From: Bacillota bacterium | GTDB taxonomy: Bacteria; Bacillota; Clostridia; Christensenellales; Aristaeellaceae | Length of the DNA: 45,826 nt | NCBI GenBank assembly: GCA_023444095.1 | Contig: JAEZRP010000019.1 | Location: forward strand, 1 to 45,826 | Reading direction: 5' to 3' | In this document: positions 41,452-45,826 of the stretch, piece after piece | Numbering within the stretch: the first letter of the stretch is position 1 | Layout of the letters: each line of letters opens with the position of its first letter | Program-made: the position numbers and the translations under genes | Notes under the pieces: generated by a model | What the model saw: only the letters and a program-made list of their open reading frames with translations | Databases searched by the model: none | What the model was told of the DNA's origin: nothing

Positions 41452-41480
41452 TTGCAAAACGAAAAGCCTTGTGCTAAACT
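41452..41480 (+). promoter_or_regulatory. SigA-type promoter of tig
   Basis: TTGCAA (41452-41457), 17-base spacer, TAAACT (41475-41480). A second AATAAT just downstream could serve as an alternative -10. Confidence 0.5.
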
Positions 41481-41522
41481 GCAATAATGTGACATCGTAT
41501 GAGAGGCAGGAGGTTTCCCCAA

Positions 41523-42812
41523 ATGGCAACAACGTTTGAAAAGCTTTCTTCCAACAAGGTCAGGCTGGGCTTCGTCGTCGAGCCAGAGAAGTTCGACGAA
41601 GGCATCCGCAAGGCCTACAAGAAGAATGTGAATAGGATTTCCATTCCCGGCTTCCGCAAGGGACACGCGCCCATGCAGGTAATCGAAAACTACTACGGCG
41701 CGGGCGTGTTCTATGAGGACGCCTTCGAGATCATCTTCCCAGAGCTTTATGAGGCGGCCGTCAAGGAGCACGGCGTGAACCCCGTCGATCGTCCCGAGCT
41801 CAACATGGACCAGATTGCAAAGGGCAAGGAACTCAAGTTCTCCGTGGACGTGTTCGTCCGCCCCGACGTGGAGATTGGTCAGTACAAGAATCTCGGCCTT
41901 CTGAAGACCCAGGACGAGGTCACGGACGACGACGTCATGGCGGAGATCGAAAGGGCACGCGACCGCGCCTCCCGCTACATCGAGGTGACCGACCGCCCGG
42001 CGAAGCTGGACGATCAGGTGAACATCGACTACGCGGGCTTCGTGGGCGAGGAGCAGTTTGAGGGCGGCACCGCGCAGGGCCACGACCTGGTGCTCGGCTC
42101 CGGCTCCTTCATCCCCGGCTTCGAGGATCAGCTCGTCGGCGCGACCGTTTCGCAGGAGCTGGATGTGAACGTCACCTTCCCCGAGGAGTACCACGCCGAG
42201 AACCTCAAGGGCAAGGCAGCGGTCTTCAAGGTCAAGGTCAACTCCATCCGCGAGAAGGAGACCCCGGCGCTCGACGACGAATTCGTGAAGGAAGCTTCCG
42301 AGACCGCGAATACCGTTAACGAGTACAAGGCCGAAATCCGCGAAAAGCTCGAGAAGCAGGCCGCGCAGAAGGCCGACAACGCTTTCGAAAATGAGGTCAT
42401 CGAAAAGGTCGTCGAAAACGCGACGGTCGATATCCCCCCGGCCATGATCGACGATCAGGTCTCCAGCATGATCCGCGATATGGAGATGCGGCTCATGTAC
42501 CAGGGCATGAAGCTTGACGACTACCTCAAGTACACCGGTCAGACCCGCGAGATGCTGACCGAGATGTATCGGCCCGAGGCGGAGCGCCGCGTGCGCACGC
42601 AGCTGGTGATCGAGGCGGTCCGAAAGGCCGAGGCCGTCGAGGCGGCCGAGGAGGAGATCGACGAAGAAATGAAGAGCTTCGCCGAGAACAGCCGCAAGTC
42701 CCTCGAGGATTTTAAGGCCACCCTGACCGACGGGGACAGGGAGTATTTCAAGGAACTCGCGGCCATGACCAAGACCGTCAAATTCCTGAAGGACAATGCG
42801 GGGCTGGAATAA
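41523..42812 (+). CDS. tig: Trigger factor (ribosome-associated chaperone and PPIase)
   Basis: 429 residues with the three usual parts. The N-terminal ribosome-binding domain has the signature PGFRKGHAPMQVIENYYG. The FKBP-type PPIase domain covers about 150-245 (DQVNIDYAGFVGEEQFEGGT, LGSGSFIPGFEDQLVGATV, VTFPEEYHAENLKGKAAVF). The C-terminal helical cradle follows. It binds nascent chains at the tunnel exit. The ATG at 41523 has GGCAGGAGG nine bases upstream. clpP and clpX follow, the common Firmicute arrangement. Confidence 0.97.
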   Translation: MATTFEKLSSNKVRLGFVVEPEKFDEGIRKAYKKNVNRISIPGFRKGHAPMQVIENYYGAGVFYEDAFEIIFPELYEAAVKEHGVNPVDRPELNMDQIAKGKELKFSVDVFVRPDVEIGQYKNLGLLKTQDEVTDDDVMAEIERARDRASRYIEVTDRPAKLDDQVNIDYAGFVGEEQFEGGTAQGHDLVLGSGSFIPGFEDQLVGATVSQELDVNVTFPEEYHAENLKGKAAVFKVKVNSIREKETPALDDEFVKEASETANTVNEYKAEIREKLEKQAAQKADNAFENEVIEKVVENATVDIPPAMIDDQVSSMIRDMEMRLMYQGMKLDDYLKYTGQTREMLTEMYRPEAERRVRTQLVIEAVRKAEAVEAAEEEIDEEMKSFAENSRKSLEDFKATLTDGDREYFKELAAMTKTVKFLKDNAGLE

Positions 42813-42878
42813 AGTCCCATAAAAGTGACATAATCTAACGAAACGGATCACGAAAACAATCGCATTGGAGGTGCGCCC

Positions 42879-43463
42879 ATGAACCTTGTGCCATACGTCA
42901 TCGAACAGACCAACCGCGGCGAGCGTTCCTATGATATCTACTCCCGCCTTTTGAAGGACCGCATCGTGTTCCTGGGCGGCGAGATCGACGACGACGTCGC
43001 CAACAGCGTCGTCGCGCAGATGCTCTTCCTCGAAATGGAAAATCCTGACGCGGATATTCAGCTCTACATCAACAGCCCCGGCGGGGTCATCACCTCGGGC
43101 ATGGCGATCTACGACACCATGCGGTATCTGAAGTGCGAGGTTTCCACGCTCTGCATCGGCATGGCGGCGTCCATGGGCGCCTTCCTGCTCGCGGCGGGCG
43201 CGAAGGGAAAGAGGCGCGCGCTTCCCCACGCCGAGATCATGATCCACCAGCCTTCCGGCGGAGCCCGGGGCCAGGCGACCGACATTGAGATACAGGCCGA
43301 GCAGATCCTGCGCGTCAAAAAGACGATGAACAAGCTGCTCGCCGAGCATACGGGACAGCCGCTCAAGGTGATCGAACGCGACGTGGAGCGGGACCACTAC
43401 ATGACAGCCGATCAAGCGCTCAGCTACGGCATCATCGACGAAATATTCGCGCCAAGGAGATAA
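42879..43463 (+). CDS. clpP: ATP-dependent Clp protease proteolytic subunit
   Basis: 194 residues with the complete serine-protease triad S98 (GMAASMGAF), H123 (MIHQPSGG) and D172 (RDHYMTADQA). PYVIEQTNRGERSYDIYSRL is the standard N-terminal pore loop region. Fourteen copies form the barrel that works with ClpX. GGAGGTG lies seven bases before the ATG. It is 66 bp after tig and two bases before clpX, so the three are probably co-transcribed. Confidence 0.97.
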   Translation: MNLVPYVIEQTNRGERSYDIYSRLLKDRIVFLGGEIDDDVANSVVAQMLFLEMENPDADIQLYINSPGGVITSGMAIYDTMRYLKCEVSTLCIGMAASMGAFLLAAGAKGKRRALPHAEIMIHQPSGGARGQATDIEIQAEQILRVKKTMNKLLAEHTGQPLKVIERDVERDHYMTADQALSYGIIDEIFAPRR

Positions 43464-43465
43464 GA

Positions 43466-44758
43466 ATGCCCAAGGATGATTTCAACAACAACAATAACCG
43501 GATCCGCTGCTCCTTCTGCGGAAAGACGCAGGATCAGGTGCGCCGCATCGTCGCGGGGCCCAACGCCTACATCTGCAACGAATGCGTGCTTCTCTGCCAG
43601 GAGATCGTCTCGGACGACGTCGATTCCGTCGGACACCGGGGCGAGCTCGAGATCAAGCGTCCGCAGGAGATCAAGGAGATCCTCGATCAGTACGTGATCG
43701 GACAGGAGGCCGCGAAGAAGGCGCTGTGCGTGGCGGTGTACAATCACTACAAGCGCATCCAGTACCAATCCGGGCGCAAGGCCGATGTGGAACTTCAGAA
43801 GTCGAACATCGTGATGCTCGGCCCGACCGGCTGCGGCAAGACCTATCTTGCCCAGACGCTCGCGAAGATCCTGAACGTGCCCTTTGCGATTGGCGACGCG
43901 ACGAGCCTGACAGAAGCCGGTTACGTGGGCGAGGACGTGGAGAACATCCTTCTGCGCCTCATCCAGAACGCCGACTACGACATCGAGCTCGCCCAGCGCG
44001 GCATCATCTATATCGACGAGATCGACAAGATCGCCCGCAAGAGCGAGAACGTTTCGATTACCCGCGACGTGTCCGGCGAGGGCGTCCAGCAGGCGCTTCT
44101 CAAGATGCTCGAGGGAACCGTGGCCTCCGTACCCCCGCAGGGCGGCCGGAAGCACCCGCACCAGGAATTTCTGCAGATCGACACGACGAACATCCTCTTC
44201 ATCTGCGGCGGCGCATTCGACGGCATCGACAAGATCATCGAGGCGCGCATCGGCAAGAAGGTCATGGGTTTCGGCGCCGACGTGCGCGGCAAGTCCGACC
44301 AGCAGAACGAGGAAGTGCTCTCGAAGCTCGAACCTGAGGATCTCCTGAAGTTCGGGCTGATCCCCGAGTTCATCGGGCGTCTGCCCGTGATCGTGACCCT
44401 CAACCAGCTCGACGAGGAAGCGCTCATCCGGATCCTCACCGAGCCGAAGAACGCGCTCGTGCGCCAGTACTCGAAGCTCTTGAGCTTTGACAACGTGGAC
44501 CTTGAGTTCACGGACGACGCGCTCCGCGCCATCGCGCACCTCGCGCTTCAGAGAAAGAGCGGCGCGCGCGGCCTCAGGGCCATCATCGAGGGCGTCATGA
44601 TGGATACCATGTACGAATTGCCCTCCCTCACCGGCATTACGCGCTGCGTCATCACCGAGGACGCCGTCCTGCGGGGCGCGCTCCCCACGCTGATCAGCGG
44701 CCAGCTCGAGGCGCCCAAGTCCATCGAGGACAAAAAGCCTAAGAAGGCCGGGGCATAA
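43466..44758 (+). CDS. clpX: ATP-dependent Clp protease ATP-binding subunit ClpX
   Basis: 430 residues. An N-terminal zinc-binding domain has C15, C18, C37 and C40 (RCSFCGK, CNECV). The AAA+ domain has Walker A GPTGCGKT (119-126), YVGEDVENILLRL pore loop, Walker B IIYIDEIDK and the sensor/arginine region FGLIPEFIGRLPVIV. KKVMGFGAD is the ClpP-docking loop. It unfolds tagged proteins and feeds ClpP. AAGGAGATAAGA precedes the ATG, and the stop of clpP is two bases away. Confidence 0.97.
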   Translation: MPKDDFNNNNNRIRCSFCGKTQDQVRRIVAGPNAYICNECVLLCQEIVSDDVDSVGHRGELEIKRPQEIKEILDQYVIGQEAAKKALCVAVYNHYKRIQYQSGRKADVELQKSNIVMLGPTGCGKTYLAQTLAKILNVPFAIGDATSLTEAGYVGEDVENILLRLIQNADYDIELAQRGIIYIDEIDKIARKSENVSITRDVSGEGVQQALLKMLEGTVASVPPQGGRKHPHQEFLQIDTTNILFICGGAFDGIDKIIEARIGKKVMGFGADVRGKSDQQNEEVLSKLEPEDLLKFGLIPEFIGRLPVIVTLNQLDEEALIRILTEPKNALVRQYSKLLSFDNVDLEFTDDALRAIAHLALQRKSGARGLRAIIEGVMMDTMYELPSLTGITRCVITEDAVLRGALPTLISGQLEAPKSIEDKKPKKAGA

Positions 44759-44822
44759 AGAGAACGTAAGCACTCGCTGCCCTTTCCGAATCCCGAAACG
44801 AGTTGAAATCCTTATTCTCAAT

Positions 44823-44854
44823 CGACGGCTCGTGGGCCCAAGCCCCGAGCCGTT
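44823..44854 (+). other. Hairpin after clpX
   Basis: ACGGCTCG and CGAGCCGT pair around a 13-base loop that includes GGGCCC. There is no U tract, so a terminator role is doubtful. Confidence 0.35.
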
Positions 44855-44878
44855 GCGTCAAGGTTTGGGAGGATATGC

Positions 44879-45625
44879 GTGCTCGATTTCAATGAGATTC
44901 GCGCGCTGGTCGCGCCTTACATGGAGGTTTCTGGGATTGTTGGTCTTTGCTTGATGGGTTCCTACGCGGCGGGCGACGCGGACGGGACGAGCGATCTTGA
45001 CATCGGGGTGTTCTTCGAGGACGGGGCGGTTCCGCTCCCTGCGATCGAGTGGCCCTTTGCGCACGATCTCTGGCTGATAGACCGGAAAAGCCGCGAGGAC
45101 TGGGGAAAAAGCGGCGGCTGGCGGGCATCGGCGTTCCTCCCGGCGATCATGCTCTACGATCGGGACGGGCGCGCGGAGCGGATGCACGAGGACATTGTCG
45201 CGGCAAAGAACTTCTCGGAGGAACTGCGCTTTTTGAAGTGGGACATGTATCTGAACAGTCTGTATCGTTCGCTCAAGTACGAAAGAAAGGGCTGCGACTA
45301 CGGGTTCCGCGCGTGCGCCGCGGAATCGGCCCTCAAGTACGCGGAGGCGCTCTTTTTCCATAACCGACTGGTGGAACCGCTGCCCGGCCGGGAGCGGGCG
45401 TCGCTCAGGCGGCTTTCCGACCGGGTGATCGGAGACGACGAAGAACAGATGACCTTGCTCCTTGAAATACTCAGGACGGGAAGTCCCGCCGCGCAGGTTC
45501 GGCTGTTTTCGCAGGTCGAGCCGTTCCTCGGGGCGCGCGGCCTCAGGGGCGTGATCGACGGCTGGGAAGGACTGATCCACCTGGAAATCAAAAGAGCGCA
45601 AAAAGCGGGGCGGCTTGTTTTGTAA
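44879..45625 (+). CDS. Nucleotidyltransferase-fold protein (KNTase/MNT-like)
   Basis: 248 residues. The N-terminal third has the polymerase-beta-type nucleotidyltransferase signature GLCLMGSYAAGDADGTSDLD followed by IGVFFED (GS...D.D), with a likely third acidic residue in AHDLWLID. The C-terminal part is helical (HEPN-like; LNSLYRSLKYERKGCDYGFR, ESALKYAEALFFHNRL). Such fused NT-plus-helical proteins include antibiotic nucleotidyltransferases and toxin-antitoxin-type partners, and the sequence does not choose between them. The start is GTG at 44879-44881 with GGGAGG six bases upstream. Confidence 0.75.
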   Translation: MLDFNEIRALVAPYMEVSGIVGLCLMGSYAAGDADGTSDLDIGVFFEDGAVPLPAIEWPFAHDLWLIDRKSREDWGKSGGWRASAFLPAIMLYDRDGRAERMHEDIVAAKNFSEELRFLKWDMYLNSLYRSLKYERKGCDYGFRACAAESALKYAEALFFHNRLVEPLPGRERASLRRLSDRVIGDDEEQMTLLLEILRTGSPAAQVRLFSQVEPFLGARGLRGVIDGWEGLIHLEIKRAQKAGRLVL

Positions 45626-45652
45626 ATTTTCGCCCGAATGGCATATTTCCCT

Positions 45653-45681
45653 TGCAATATCCAATGATAGAGTATATAATG
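45653..45681 (+). promoter_or_regulatory. SigA promoter of rpmG
   Basis: TTGCAA (45653-45658), 17-base spacer, perfect TATAAT (45676-45681), about 70 bases before the start codon. Confidence 0.75.
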
Positions 45682-45750
45682 TTCTAGTCTGCCCCGACCG
45701 AGGGGTTTCGTTATTGTGTCGCAATTTGAATACGGGAGGTGTCAGGCGAA

Positions 45751-45826
45751 ATGGCATCGGATAAGCGCGTTAAGGTAACGCTCGCGTGCGCGGAGTGCAA
45801 GCAGCGCAATTACAATACCATCAAGA
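45751..45826 (+). CDS. rpmG: 50S ribosomal protein L33, 3' end outside window
   Basis: The first 25 codons are present, reading MASDKRVKVTLACAECKQRN then YNTIK, which is a standard L33 N-terminus with the first CxxC zinc pair (C13/C16). GGGAGGTG lies nine bases upstream of the ATG. In Firmicutes this gene usually heads the secE-nusG-ribosomal protein region, which should continue to the right. Confidence 0.93.
   Translation, partial: MASDKRVKVTLACAECKQRNYNTIK

Noticed and set aside
41439..43415. 658-codon open frame on the minus strand
   Set aside because: It is antisense to tig and clpP, both certain. GC-rich codon bias leaves the opposite strand free of stops, and the translation has no recognisable domain.
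43424..44821. 465-codon open frame on the minus strand
   Set aside because: Antisense to clpX; low-complexity Leu/Asp/His composition typical of shadow frames.

Overview
The window looks like a chromosome segment of a GC-rich, spore-forming Firmicute (class Clostridia). It has a germination protease gene (gpr) divergent from rpsT, a tig-clpP-clpX run and rpmG. Promoters are clear SigA type (TTGnnn-17-TATAAT-like), Shine-Dalgarno sites are strong GGAGG, and TTG or GTG starts are common. No rRNA, tRNA, CRISPR array or prophage was seen.

Region A (1-26.5 kb) is almost wholly on the minus strand: a surface-polysaccharide locus read from right to left. A SigA promoter (26433-26461) drives a NusG paralogue of the LoaP type (25542-26120). 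After it come a leader with two terminator-like hairpins and an IS3 element inserted at 23713-25172. The polymer genes follow: aminotransferase, initiating sugar transferase, MBL-fold hydrolase, ATP-grasp ligase, SDR reductase, hexapeptide acyltransferase, LicD, GDPD-like phosphodiesterase, GT2, Wzy-like polymerase, pyruvyl transferase, FrhB-like iron-sulfur protein, Wzx-like flippase and TagD-like cytidylyltransferase. Then come IS630 remnants, a nucleotidyltransferase, a second transposon whose transposase is translationally coupled to a DUF7309/DUF6930-like gene, a broken capE, and intact capF and capG. Left of these lie YwbE, a flavodoxin-like reductase and a phosphotriesterase-family protein. 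An LCP ligase, which would attach the polymer to peptidoglycan, is cut by the window edge. The middle of this region (about 10-18 kb) is visibly AT-richer than the right half, as expected for an acquired, frequently reshuffled locus.

Region B (26.8-36.6 kb) is GC-rich and mixed: an HD-GYP protein, a small secreted protein, Hsp20, an alpha-L-fucosidase, a MATE exporter, a double VOC protein, a sugar-phosphate isomerase-like TIM barrel, deoD coupled to an unknown Cys-cluster protein, and gpr.

Region C (36.8-45.8 kb) is core: rpsT, a polysaccharide deacetylase, rarA, a VanW-family membrane protein, tig, clpP, clpX, a nucleotidyltransferase-fold protein and the start of rpmG.

Region A reads as one pathway. 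Nucleotide-sugar enzymes feed a lipid-linked repeat begun by the sugar transferase. The repeat is decorated (pyruvate, acyl, and probably a LicD/TagD phosphodiester), flipped, polymerised and attached by LCP. Two enzymes that need 4,6-dehydratase products are present, but no intact dehydratase is in the window and capE is wrecked. The locus may therefore be partly decayed or depend on genes elsewhere.
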